DNA from: Saccharopolyspora gregorii
GTDB taxonomy: Bacteria > Actinomycetota > Actinomycetes > Mycobacteriales > Pseudonocardiaceae
Reading direction: 5' to 3'
Assembly: GCF_024734405.1 (NCBI RefSeq)
Contig: NZ_CP059556.1
Coordinates: forward strand, 4,030,001-4,094,000
DNA length: 64,000 nucleotides
A model generated the notes under the pieces. It made no database searches and was not told the origin of the DNA. It saw nothing but the letters and a program-made list of their open reading frames with translations. The translations under genes and the position numbers were made by a program. Below are positions 9,140-16,193 of this stretch, one piece after another. The stretch's first letter is position 1; each line of letters starts with the position of its first letter.

Positions 9140-9282
9140 GCCAGGACGCCGATCACGACCAGGCTCGGCACCCCGCCGGTGGACCAGCACCACCACACCC
9201 CACCGCACAACCCGAGCACCACCGGGTGCCGCACCAACCACCCACACAGCGCGAGCACCGCCGTCACCAGTGCTTCGCCCAT
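9091..9282 (-). pseudogene. small membrane protein of the element, C-terminus replaced at the deletion junction
   Basis: ATG at 9282 begins a 63-aa frame with two hydrophobic segments (ALVTAVLALCGWLVRHPVV and VPSLVVIGVLA). Small proteins of this kind sit next to transfer genes in actinomycete elements. After about residue 48 the frame runs antiphase through the integrase remnant (TTRNRFAACCRA), so the tail is not native. Confidence 0.5.
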
Positions 9283-9490
9283 TTCCGCTACCTCAGTAGC
9301 GATATCCGCCGGTTCCCGTGAACCCCCGCCATCCCACGGAGCCCGACCACGCCCGTCCTGCACCAACGACCACCCCCGCCGCCAGAAGAGAAGAAGGAGA
9401 GGCCCCCCGGCCCGCGCGTCCCGCAACACGCCAACCGGGGGGCCAGCCGCCACCCACCGCCCGCCCACCCGGAGAGCGGTGGGTGGCGGG

Positions 9491-9673
9491 TTACTCGGAC
9501 CCGGACCGCCCCGACTCGGCCAGGTCCGAGGCCAACTCGCGCACCGCATCCACCGCCGCCCGCAGCGGCTCAGCCAGCGCGGATTCCGACACGATCACCG
9601 GATGCCCCGCCGTCTCCAGATCAGCCGCCGCCGACTCCAACTCATCCGATGCACGCACTGCATCGTCGTTCAT
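9491..9673 (-). CDS. small hypothetical protein of the element
   Basis: The product is 60 aa, acidic and predicted helical (MNDDAVRASDELESAAADLE to the end SGRSGSE). ATG 9673 follows a GGGGGTG ribosome site. It lies 19 bases downstream of the next minus-strand gene in a compact run. No domain was recognised. Such short acidic proteins are common in actinomycete elements. Confidence 0.55.
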   Translation of the reverse strand: MNDDAVRASDELESAAADLETAGHPVIVSESALAEPLRAAVDAVRELASDLAESGRSGSE

Positions 9674-9692
9674 TCCTGCACCCCCGATTTCC

Positions 9693-9944
9693 TCAGCCGC
9701 CGAGATACCGCAAACGGACCGCCGAATCCCGCATCGGCGCCTCGGCATCCCGTACCGCGGCCACCGCGACCCGAAACGCATCCTCCAAACCCGGGTATTC
9801 GTCACCGAATGCGCGATACGCTCGATCACACGCGGTACGGCATTCCTCGATTTCCGCGACCGTGCGCCACGCCAGCCGCGCTGCCTCCATCATCACCGGC
9901 CGATCCGCAATCACACGAAACGCTTCCTCAACCGTCGCCACCAT
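9693..9944 (-). CDS. small hypothetical protein of the element
   Basis: The product is 83 aa, probably all helical, with an internal similarity of two segments (VEEAFRVIADRPVMMEAARL and LEDAFRVAVAAVRDAEAPM). Its ATG at 9944 follows a GGGGGTGA site and lies inside the end of the upstream gene (overlap 9928-9944), which supports translation. Function unknown. Confidence 0.55.
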   Translation of the reverse strand: MVATVEEAFRVIADRPVMMEAARLAWRTVAEIEECRTACDRAYRAFGDEYPGLEDAFRVAVAAVRDAEAPMRDSAVRLRYLGG

Positions 9945-10122
9945 TCACCCCCGATCCTGAATTGATTTGCTTCATCAAATCCCACAACAACGGCCCTTGC
10001 GATTCATCGGCGGAAACCACGGCTTTGGCGCACGTCGTGCACACCAGCGACAACACACCGGTGTTGACCTCCCACGCGAGGATCACCCGATGCCGACCCG
10101 GCCCGCAGGAACCCGGCTTCAT
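9928..10122 (-). CDS. small zinc-ribbon-like protein of the element
   Basis: The product is 64 aa. The sequence CGPGRHR followed by LVCTTCAKAV gives a Cys/His plus CxxC arrangement typical of small metal-binding proteins in phages and elements. The ATG at 10122 overlaps the preceding gene's stop by 4 bases (ATGA). No function can be assigned. Confidence 0.55.
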   Translation of the reverse strand: MKPGSCGPGRHRVILAWEVNTGVLSLVCTTCAKAVVSADESQGPLLWDLMKQINSGSGVNGGDG

Positions 10123-10319
10123 CCGCCCTCGACCGGATCGCCGAGCCGCCCCAGCAGCAGCCGCCGTGCCTCACGCCACCCGGCCCGCGCCGCCAGCTCC
10201 ACCACCTGCGCCTGACAAAGACCCTGGTCAGACGACGCCGGCGTCTCCCGCAGATGCGCGGCAATCTGATCGGCCAACGCCTCCACCGCCGCCGTATGCG
10301 CCCGGCTCACGCAATCCAT
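10119..10319 (-). CDS. small hypothetical protein of the element
   Basis: The product is 66 aa, helical, beginning MDCVSRAHTAAVEALADQIA; the middle EARRLLLGRLGDP is also helical. It overlaps both neighbours (13 bases upstream, 4 downstream), as expected of a tightly packed operon. No recognised domain. Confidence 0.5.
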   Translation of the reverse strand: MDCVSRAHTAAVEALADQIAAHLRETPASSDQGLCQAQVVELAARAGWREARRLLLGRLGDPVEGG

Positions 10320-10540
10320 CCCAGCAGCGACCGTGCCCGCTGCCGACACTGCTCGGCCCGAATTTCCGCGATCTCCGCCGAGCTTCCTCCGCACACCGAC
10401 GCGGCTTCCCACAAATCTGCCAAGTGAAAAAACAGTTCTCCCCGCACTGCCGTAACCGCCTCGCACGTATGCCCCCTTTCCATCAATTCTGTAATCGCGT
10501 CGGAAATGTGTTCTGTCTGCGCCACCATCACCCCGATCAA
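10307..10540 (-). CDS. small hypothetical protein of the element
   Basis: The product is 77 aa from a TTG at 10540 that overlaps the upstream TGA, or 73 aa from the ATG at 10528 (MVAQTEHISDAITELM). Both starts fit coupled translation. The sequence is amphipathic helical with two Cys. Function unknown. Confidence 0.5.
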   Translation of the reverse strand: MIGVMVAQTEHISDAITELMERGHTCEAVTAVRGELFFHLADLWEAASVCGGSSAEIAEIRAEQCRQRARSLLGWIA

Positions 10541-10743
10541 CCCTCATCGATGAACCGTGCACGCGCCCCGAGAAACGATCTATGAAATTCCCGGACGCTC
10601 ACCTCCCCATCCGGCGAAATGTGATTCTCTTCCGGCTCCCCGCACATCGTGCAATACCCGAGTGGCGTCACCTGTGGAGCAGGAACCAACATTGCATATT
10701 CGATTCCTTCGCCCGGAACATCATCCGAACCGGCCACTGACAC
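10537..10743 (-). CDS. small CxxC protein of the element
   Basis: The product is 68 aa with the motif YCTMCGEPEENHISPDG, which looks like half of a zinc ribbon. It starts with GTG at 10743 behind a G-rich leader. Its stop overlaps the next start. No assigned role. Confidence 0.5.
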   Translation of the reverse strand: MSVAGSDDVPGEGIEYAMLVPAPQVTPLGYCTMCGEPEENHISPDGEVSVREFHRSFLGARARFIDEG

Positions 10744-10778
10744 AACACCCCCTTTTTGTTCTCGGCAGGTGGTGGCGA

Positions 10779-11168
10779 TCAGAAACGATCGGTGCGGCGA
10801 CGAGGGCGGCGACGTTCGCTGCCAGAGTCCCCGACACTGCCCGGAAACACCCGATACAGCGTTTTCCGTTCCGTCGCCGTCAGCGCACCCCGGGTCCCGA
10901 CCGGCTCAGCCGCCCGCGTCGCACTCAGGGTTTCCCACCCGATCGCATCCGCCAGGCACTCCCGCCGAACCGGGCACCCACCGCAGAGCCGACGAGCCTG
11001 CTCGATCCGCCAATGCCCGCCGTCCATCGGTTCCGGATTACCCGCACACACAGCCCGCTCGTGCCACGTCGGCGGAACACCACCCGAAAACAGCGCACGC
11101 GCCAGCACCCGCCACGCCACCTCAACCGGCCACACCGCACGCTCACCCGCACCATCCGGGTCAGCCAT
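10779..11168 (-). CDS. WhiB-like iron-sulfur protein, atypical
   Basis: The product is 129 aa. Four cysteines are spaced as in the Wbl family: Cys41 in AVCAGN, then Cys62, Cys65 and Cys71 in LCGGCPVRREC, which would hold a [4Fe-4S] cluster. The canonical G(V/I)WGG turn is replaced by AIGWETLS. The C-terminal tail is very basic (RRRPRRRTDRF) and could contact DNA. Wbl proteins regulate transcription, usually with sigma factors, and are common on actinophages and ICEs. The ATG at 11168 lies inside the end of the upstream small ORF. Confidence 0.75.
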   Translation of the reverse strand: MADPDGAGERAVWPVEVAWRVLARALFSGGVPPTWHERAVCAGNPEPMDGGHWRIEQARRLCGGCPVRRECLADAIGWETLSATRAAEPVGTRGALTATERKTLYRVFPGSVGDSGSERRRPRRRTDRF

Positions 11169-11271
11169 CCAGCCCCCGAGCGGTCCGCAGCATCATCCGC
11201 AGTTGGCACGTCAGGTCCGACCGCTCCCGCTCCGACAGCTCCACGCCCTCGGTGTGCCCGCCGGTCATCAT
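11161..11271 (-). CDS. 36-codon ORF, possibly the detached C-terminus of the upstream gene
   Basis: ATG 11271 overlaps the upstream stop (ATGA) and the frame ends at 11161, overlapping the WhiB-like start. The peptide begins MMTGGHTEGVELSERERSDL. Reading this frame backward through the upstream gene gives plausible helical sequence (DAWLLAEVLAMM). An alternative is therefore that one original protein was split by a frameshift near 11300-11320. Confidence 0.45.
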   Translation of the reverse strand: MMTGGHTEGVELSERERSDLTCQLRMMLRTARGLDG

Positions 11272-11492
11272 CGCCAGCACCTCAGCCAGCAGCCACGCAT
11301 CGGTTCCCCGAGATCCCGATCCCCGCCCACAGCCTGCTCAACCGAGATCATCACGTCCGGATCACCCGCGAGCGGACCACCCAGCAAGAACCAGGCACCA
11401 TGATCCGACGGCGCTACCGCCCACTGCCGAGGCAACAGCCCCACCATCGACGGCCCCGGCCGCAACGGCGCCACACCACCACGCCGCGCCAT
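11268..11492 (-). CDS. hypothetical element protein, probably frameshifted near its end
   Basis: The product is 74 aa from ATG 11492, which overlaps the stop of the Pra-like gene by one base (TGATG). The middle (QWAVAPSDHGAWFLLGGPL) followed by DVMISVEQAV looks like a real folded protein. The last 20 residues (GDRDLGEPMRGCWLRCWR) look out of frame. Confidence 0.5.
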   Translation of the reverse strand: MARRGGVAPLRPGPSMVGLLPRQWAVAPSDHGAWFLLGGPLAGDPDVMISVEQAVGGDRDLGEPMRGCWLRCWR

Positions 11493-11986
11493 CACCGACC
11501 ACCCGCCGACGACCCCTCGCCCGAACCCGCGGATTTCGCCGGTGTCGACGGTTTCGCCGCCGCACCCGAACCCGACCCGATTTGCGGTGCCCGCACACCC
11601 TCCGCCGTGTACGCCCACGTCAAATGCCGGAACTCGCCCTGGCCACCCAAGCGTGGCTGCACCCGCAGCCCCACGAACTCCACCGGCCGCACACCCATCG
11701 ACGCCAGCTCCGGCACCGGGTCCGGCAACACCGGGCGTTCCTCCGCCAGAATCTCCACCGTCACCGACGCTTCCGCCCGCCGGGCAGGCGCGGGATCACT
11801 CACCACCACCCGCCACACCGGCAACAGAGACCCCTCATCCACCCGCTGGCGAGCCTCCCGGCCACGCTGCCGATCCTCCTGCGACTGCCGCTCCGCCGCG
11901 ATCTCCACCTCACCGACCACTAGAGCCCCGGCCGGAAACACATCCTCATGCGACACCGGAAACCGAAAACCACGCGGTAAAGCCAA
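11492..11986 (-). CDS. Pra-like plasmid replication, integration and excision activator
   Basis: The product is 164 aa. The pattern FPVSHEDVFPAGALVVGEVE, then LLPVWRVVVSDP, VTVEILAEERPVLP and VRPVEFVGLRVQP matches my memory of the Pra family, which activates rep/xis/int expression in pSAM2-type elements. The last 30 residues are low-complexity Ala/Gly/Ser. The start is TTG 11986 behind GAGGGGTGG. A surviving activator without rep, xis or an intact int fits an element that has lost mobility. Confidence 0.65.
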   Translation of the reverse strand: MALPRGFRFPVSHEDVFPAGALVVGEVEIAAERQSQEDRQRGREARQRVDEGSLLPVWRVVVSDPAPARRAEASVTVEILAEERPVLPDPVPELASMGVRPVEFVGLRVQPRLGGQGEFRHLTWAYTAEGVRAPQIGSGSGAAAKPSTPAKSAGSGEGSSAGGR

Positions 11987-12376
11987 AATCCACCCCTCAC
12001 TAACGCGACTCCCGATACCATCTCCAGAACCAGCCCCCTCGCCGATCCCTTCCGAGATGAGTTCAATGTATCGGGCATATGTGCCGCCACAAGGAGTTCG
12101 TTACAAGCACACCCCTGTGCCCTATCTCACCGGAAACATCACTCGGCAACTCCTGAGAACGTCGCCACCTGCGGCGATACACTGCACGATTGGACTGGAC
12201 CATGATTCGGGCAGAATACTAAACGCTCACTAGAAAATGGCTAATCATCCGCTAAACGTGTCACCCGGAAAGACCAACCAGCCCCTTGACAGGTACACCG
12301 TACACAGAAAAGCGCCGGGACCAGCATGCTGGTTCCGGCGCCTTCTTCCCGGGCGGACGTGCCTTGCCGAGGCTGC
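11987..12376. other. 390-base intergenic stretch, probable promoter region of the Pra-like operon
   Basis: No gene is seen. Base composition is clearly less GC-rich than the surroundings (runs such as AATACTAAACGCTCACTAG). It holds the leader of the minus-strand Pra-like gene. A TTGACA hexamer near 12288 is followed by GGTACACCGTACACAG, whose GTAC-accGTAC symmetry could be a repressor site. Confidence 0.4.
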
Positions 12377-12736
12377 CTACTCTTCTCGCTCCTCCGACGC
12401 GGCCGAGGGCCACAGCCACGCGATCGCTTCCTGAAGATCTTCCGCCAGCTCCGCCGCCGAGTCCTCGGTCAGGGCGCACGGGTTCTCGTGCCCGGTGCTC
12501 AGCAGAAGCTCGCACTCGTCCCCGGTGTCACCACGACGCGCGTCCACCAACACCCTGCTGTAGCGCCCGACCTCCACCGACCACAGCCGCAGCGCGCCCG
12601 AGCGCATCGCGGCGGCCTCCTCGCCAGTCGGCCGCGCCCAGGTCCACACAGGGCCGCAATTACCGACTCTCCAATCCCCGTCCCCATCTGCACCCGGACC
12701 ACGAACGCCGGGATCGCTCAGCCGTATCTCTGCCAT
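12377..12736 (-). CDS. hypothetical protein of the element
   Basis: The product is 119 aa, acidic (MAEIRLSDPGVRG start, EREE end). It contains a probable beta-rich core with GPVWTWARPTGEEAAAMR and LRLWSVEVGRYSRVLVDAR, then a helical C-terminus (SAAELAEDLQEAIAWL). The ATG at 12736 follows GAGGCGGGG. Similar-looking proteins occur in actinomycete elements; no function recognised. Confidence 0.55.
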   Translation of the reverse strand: MAEIRLSDPGVRGPGADGDGDWRVGNCGPVWTWARPTGEEAAAMRSGALRLWSVEVGRYSRVLVDARRGDTGDECELLLSTGHENPCALTEDSAAELAEDLQEAIAWLWPSAASEEREE

Positions 12737-12743
12737 CCCCGCC

Positions 12744-13004
12744 TCATCCTTGAGTTTCCCGGATATCATGCATTTCCATCCCTGATTGAATCGCATGCAA
12801 AAACGTGATCACCTGCGACAAAGAATCGATCGCATCGGTGACCTTGCCCGTGCACTGATCAGGAATGTATTCACTCACCCCAGCGCACGCCGCCGCATCA
12901 TCCGATAATTTATTAATTCCGCGCCGGTTCATCAGTAACCGGCCCCGCGCCGTCTGCAATTCGCGCCGCAATGCGATCACACTCGGCAATACCGTTTTCT
13001 CCAT
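12744..13004 (-). CDS. small helical protein of the element
   Basis: The product is 86 aa, predicted coiled-coil or helical hairpin, with two Cys. It lies directly upstream of the 119-aa gene (7-base gap), so the pair is probably cotranscribed. The general shape recalls small WXG-like or regulatory helical proteins, but no signature motif is present. Confidence 0.5.
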   Translation of the reverse strand: MEKTVLPSVIALRRELQTARGRLLMNRRGINKLSDDAAACAGVSEYIPDQCTGKVTDAIDSLSQVITFLHAIQSGMEMHDIRETQG

Positions 13005-13037
13005 CGCGCTCCACCGTGGACATCAGATACAGGGAAT

Positions 13038-13179
13038 CCGGCCGGGGCAGCGAGAGGCGCCACCCCGGCCGGACTCAACCCCGACACCGCCAGGCATTAC
13101 AGGGAGGACTGTTGCCTGGCGTGAAGACCCGGCCAGTCCCCCGCTTGGGAAGAACTTCATCGCGGGGGACCCGGCCGGG
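13038..13179. terminator. three successive stem-loops in the 13005-13245 gap
   Basis: CCGGCCGGGG (13038-13047) pairs with 13063-13072. GCCAGGC (13089-13095) pairs with 13114-13120. GTCCCCCGC (13136-13144) pairs with 13162-13170, extended by CCGGCC sequences on both sides. They separate the secreted-peptide gene from the downstream minus-strand genes and could stop or attenuate transcription. Confidence 0.5.
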
Positions 13180-13245
13180 CACCAGCCCGCGCCTGGTCGG
13201 GGGTGCAGGACAACGGGCCGGACCTAGAAACCCGTGATCAGTCGA

Positions 13246-13383
13246 TCAGTCGTACGGGTTGTGATCCAACGGCCACGGAATCTCGTCCGCCGCCGCCACC
13301 GAACCGCCCCCGGCCGCCGCCATCGCCCCCGCCACGAACAACGCCGCCACCAACGCGGCACGACGCGCCATATCCAGAATCAA
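13246..13383 (-). CDS. short secreted peptide with cleavable signal
   Basis: The product is 45 aa from TTG 13383 (AAAGGGA ribosome site 8 bases upstream) or 41 aa from ATG 13371, which has no ribosome site at the right distance. A basic start (MARRAAL) precedes a hydrophobic core ending in SVAAADE, a likely signal-peptidase site. The predicted mature part is only about 14 residues (ADEIPWPLDHNPYD), acidic and proline/aromatic-rich. A signalling or surface role is possible but unproven. Confidence 0.5.
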   Translation of the reverse strand: MILDMARRAALVAALFVAGAMAAAGGGSVAAADEIPWPLDHNPYD

Positions 13384-13507
13384 GATGTGATTCCCTTTCT
13401 CCGTGGCCCCTCTCGCAGGAGCCGCTGTGTGGAAACGGGGTCGGCACGCAAGCCCTAGTCCGGTCGCGTGCCGACCCCTCCTCGGGCACCCGCTGTGCCC
13501 GAAGCTC

Positions 13508-14043
13508 TTACGCCGCAACACGATCCACACCCCAACCGCACGGCCGCCGCAACCGATGACGCCCCCCAGCGCCGCGCCACCACCCCGCATCCGACGAACC
13601 CGGTGAGCCCGGCCGCTTCCCCACGTCCGGGTCCTCCGTCGGCCACAACACCGGCACCGGCCCTTGCGCCGACTCCGGTTCCGAATCCAACGCCGCCTGC
13701 AACAACGCATGCCGCGCCGTCACCAACTCGCCCAACGGCACCACCGAACCCGGCACCACCACACCCGCCCACGCCGCGCACCGCTCACACACATCAGCAG
13801 GCACCACTTCCACCGGAACCGACGCCGACCGCCGCACATCCACCGGACCGAACACCCACTCACCACACGCCGACCACAACGCGACACCGCCCGCCCCCGC
13901 ACCACATGCCAGCGCCGCACCACATGCCCAGCCGAAGCAGCCCACATCAACACCCGCATCACCGACCCCCCCGCCGAAGTACGGCCCCAAGCCAGCAGTA
14001 CCAAACCCACCACCAGCGCCAGCACCACCACCGCCGTCATCAC
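13508..14043 (-). pseudogene. membrane protein with a probable frameshift
   Basis: The first frame (start about 14043) gives a TM helix (TAVVVLALVVGLVLLAWG) and a second short segment, and then becomes an Arg/Trp-rich, non-protein-like sequence. From about 13920 a different frame reads naturally (VALWSACGEWVFGP, then PADVCERCAAWAGVVVPG and a helical C-terminus). The switch coincides with a short tandem duplication of CCGCACCACATGCC at 13898-13930, a likely cause of the shift. If joined, it would be a two-helix membrane protein of about 175 aa. Confidence 0.45.
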
Positions 14044-14077
14044 GCCACCCCCACCGCTCTATCCGCAGCCGGAAGAT

Positions 14078-14281
14078 TCAGCGACGCCCTCGCCACACAC
14101 GGAACACACGGCGCCCCCACGCCGTCACCTCCACCACTTCGGCCAACAACTCCGCACCACACCGCGCCCGATACACCCCACCGACCAACACCGCCTGATG
14201 CACAACACGCCGCGACTCACCCACCACGCCCGGCCCGTACCGAACCGGCAGGGGTGTCTGTCCAGCCGACTCCTGCTCCAT
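14078..14281 (-). CDS. small hypothetical protein, first gene of the element's minus-strand run
   Basis: The product is 67 aa from ATG 14281 (AGAGG close upstream; GTG 14296 is an alternative). It is basic and beta-rich: YGPGVVGESRRVVHQAVLV, then GVYRARCGAELLAEVVEVTA. It faces the XRE regulator across the 14282-14517 control region. Function unknown. Confidence 0.5.
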   Translation of the reverse strand: MEQESAGQTPLPVRYGPGVVGESRRVVHQAVLVGGVYRARCGAELLAEVVEVTAWGRRVFRVWRGRR

Positions 14282-14422
14282 TGCCTCTCGCGTGACCTTC
14301 ACCGAACGCTCCGATCTAGCCGACTGGCTGAAGCACTCGCGCGCTCTCGTTAAGTGCGGCAAGTTTCCGTCACTGTGTGCAACTACCCAGTTGCATGTCA
14401 ACTTTCCCATCTGAACCCAACT

Positions 14423-14456
14423 CTGACACTTCATAGACTTAACTTGATAGTGTCAG
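14423..14456. promoter_or_regulatory. inverted repeat in the divergent control region of the element
   Basis: CTGACACT (14423-14430) and AGTGTCAG (14449-14456) are exact inverted arms 18 bases apart, in an AT-rich gap (14282-14517) between the minus-strand gene run and the XRE regulator. GCAAC-tacccaGTTGC nearby forms a small hairpin. This is the best candidate operator for the XRE protein. Confidence 0.5.
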
Positions 14457-14517
14457 GCTTTCAAGTACTCCATACGGGTGATCCATCGATGTCACCTGCG
14501 ATCGTTAGGCTTGATGG

Positions 14518-15363
14518 ATGTCCACTGCACGCCGCAGGCAACTTGGCTCTTGGCTGGTCAAGCTTCGACAGGAGGCTGACCACGATGTTGAAGCAGCAAG
14601 CCGCGTCCTGGGATGTTCGGTCTCGAAGATCCGCCACCTGGAAGCTGGGCGATCAAAGGTTAAGAAGACCGAGCTGACCGCACTTCTCGACTTCTACGAC
14701 GCCCCGGTAGAGGTGCGAGCGCAGCTCGAAGACACCCGCCGCCAGGCTGAACAACGTGGGTGGTGGGAGTCCTACCGGGTTCCCGGCTGGTTCGCACCGT
14801 TCGTCGACTTCGAGTCGTTCGCGACCGAGGCCATCAACTTCGAGCTCGATCTCATACCTGGCTTGTTGCAAACAGAGCGGTACGCCTACGAGGTCCACCG
14901 GGCGGGGCGGTACACCACCAACCCACAGGACATCGCTCGCCGAGTGAAAGCACGTACTGAACGCCAGAAGCGGCTGACAAGCGCCCTGCCCATACAGCTA
15001 CGAGCCGTCATCGGCGAGGCTGCCCTGCATCGCGTCGTCGGCGGTCCAGAGATCATGACGGAGCAGCTTCAACATCTCCTAGACCTCTGCGAGCTGCCGA
15101 ACGTCATCGTCCAAGTACTCCCGTACGAAGCCGGGGCACATGCTTCACCAAGCGGCGCGTTCGTTGTCCTGTCCTTCGAGCACCCCGAGGACGAAGCGAT
15201 CGGGTTCTTGGATACGCCCCTCGGAGGTCACACTGTCGACCGTCCCGATGACGTCGAGGCGTTGCGCTACGTGTTCGACGAGCTGCGCTCAACTGCACTG
15301 TCGGCTCCTGCGACACTAGAACGGGTGGCTACCATCCGGGACGCTCACCAGCTCAAGCAATGA
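14518..15363 (+). CDS. XRE-family regulator with C-terminal DUF5753 domain
   Basis: The product is 281 aa. The N-terminal helix-turn-helix (residues about 8-60; EAASRVLGCSVSKIRHLEAG) is followed by a DUF5753-type region (ELDLIPGLLQTERYA, QLRAVIGEAALHR, VIVQVLPYEAGAH, VVLSFEHPEDE). Such proteins are nearly always paired with a DUF397 protein, as here, and regulate development or secondary metabolism genes. ATG 14518 overlies a weak ribosome site. Confidence 0.88.
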   Translation: MSTARRRQLGSWLVKLRQEADHDVEAASRVLGCSVSKIRHLEAGRSKVKKTELTALLDFYDAPVEVRAQLEDTRRQAEQRGWWESYRVPGWFAPFVDFESFATEAINFELDLIPGLLQTERYAYEVHRAGRYTTNPQDIARRVKARTERQKRLTSALPIQLRAVIGEAALHRVVGGPEIMTEQLQHLLDLCELPNVIVQVLPYEAGAHASPSGAFVVLSFEHPEDEAIGFLDTPLGGHTVDRPDDVEALRYVFDELRSTALSAPATLERVATIRDAHQLKQ

Positions 15364-15375
15364 AAGGTGCGGACC

Positions 15376-15570
15376 GTGGAACCTGTGCACGCGGTGTGGC
15401 GTAAGTCGTCACGCTCGAACTCAGGCGGCAACTGCGTTGAGGTTGCCGTCACCCCGTCCACGGTGGGTGTACGCGACACGAAGAACCGTGCAGCCGGACA
15501 CTTCACGGCCAGTTACGAACAGTGGTCGACATTCGTGGCAGCGATCAAGTCGGGACACTACGACCGCTAA
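15376..15570 (+). CDS. DUF397 domain protein
   Basis: The product is 64 aa from GTG 15376, which has AAAGG 8 bases upstream; GTG 15367 would leave no spacing. The family pattern is clear: WRKSSRSNSGGNCVEVA, then VGVRDTKN and FTASYEQWSTFVAAIK. It probably works with the XRE-DUF5753 protein encoded 12 bases upstream, as in WhiJ-type pairs in Streptomyces. Confidence 0.9.
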   Translation: MEPVHAVWRKSSRSNSGGNCVEVAVTPSTVGVRDTKNRAAGHFTASYEQWSTFVAAIKSGHYDR

Positions 15571-15575
15571 CACTC

Positions 15576-15607
15576 GATGCTCCGAAGGCTCTGGCTTTCG
15601 GAGCATC
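15576..15607. terminator. intrinsic terminator of the XRE-DUF397 operon
   Basis: GATGCTCCGAA and TTCGGAGCATC form a near-perfect 11-base stem with a short loop, 6 bases after the DUF397 stop, followed by GTTGTAT. A second GC-rich foldback (GCGCGGGCGG near 15695 with CCGCCCGCG near 15757) separates it from the convergent arsC gene. Confidence 0.8.
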
Positions 15608-15771
15608 GTTGTATCTAGCCGCAGAACACGATTCGCGCAGTTGTTGCCGGTTTTTTCTCTATCTGTATCAAGGCGCCGCCTGCGGCGGCGCGCGGGCGGA
15701 GCTTTTCCGGCGCTTGCGCTCCACCGCTGGCGCGGTGTTCTCGCGCCGCAGCCCCGCCCGCGAGTCGTTGA

Positions 15772-16176
15772 TCAGACGGTGCCCAGTTCGACCAGCAGAG
15801 CACATACGCGCTGGTCGATGTCGTCTCGGATCGCGCGGACATCTTCAACCCGCTTACCTGCCGGATCGGTCAAATCCCAGTCGAGGTACCGCTTTCCGGG
15901 GAACACGGGGCACGCGTCACCGCAGCCCATCGTGATCACCACGTCAGCCGCACTTACCGCTTCGGTCGTAAGTTTCTTCGGTACCTCCCGTGAAAGGTCG
16001 ATGCCGAGTTCGAGCATCGTTTCGTACACGGCGGGATTGATGGTCTCGGCTGGGTCCGACCCAGCCGAGCGAACAACTACCTCACCGTGCGCACGGTGTT
16101 GCAGCAACGCGGCGGCCATCTGAGAGCGGCCCGCGTTGTGCACGCAGACGAACAGAACCTCGGGCAAGGCGGACAT
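15772..16176 (-). CDS. arsC: arsenate reductase, low-molecular-weight phosphatase fold
   Basis: The product is 134 aa. The phosphate-binding loop FVCVHNAGRSQMA carries the catalytic Cys and CX5R motif. ITMGCGDACPVFPGK contains the additional cysteines of arsenate reductases, followed by the DWDLTDPAG loop of the fold. It reduces arsenate to arsenite for export by the Acr3 pump encoded 18 bases upstream. ATG 16176 has TAGGAG 7 bases before it. Whether thioredoxin or mycothiol is the electron donor is not clear. Confidence 0.9.
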   Translation of the reverse strand: MSALPEVLFVCVHNAGRSQMAAALLQHRAHGEVVVRSAGSDPAETINPAVYETMLELGIDLSREVPKKLTTEAVSAADVVITMGCGDACPVFPGKRYLDWDLTDPAGKRVEDVRAIRDDIDQRVCALLVELGTV

Positions 16177-16193
16177 GGTGTCTCCTAGGGAGG

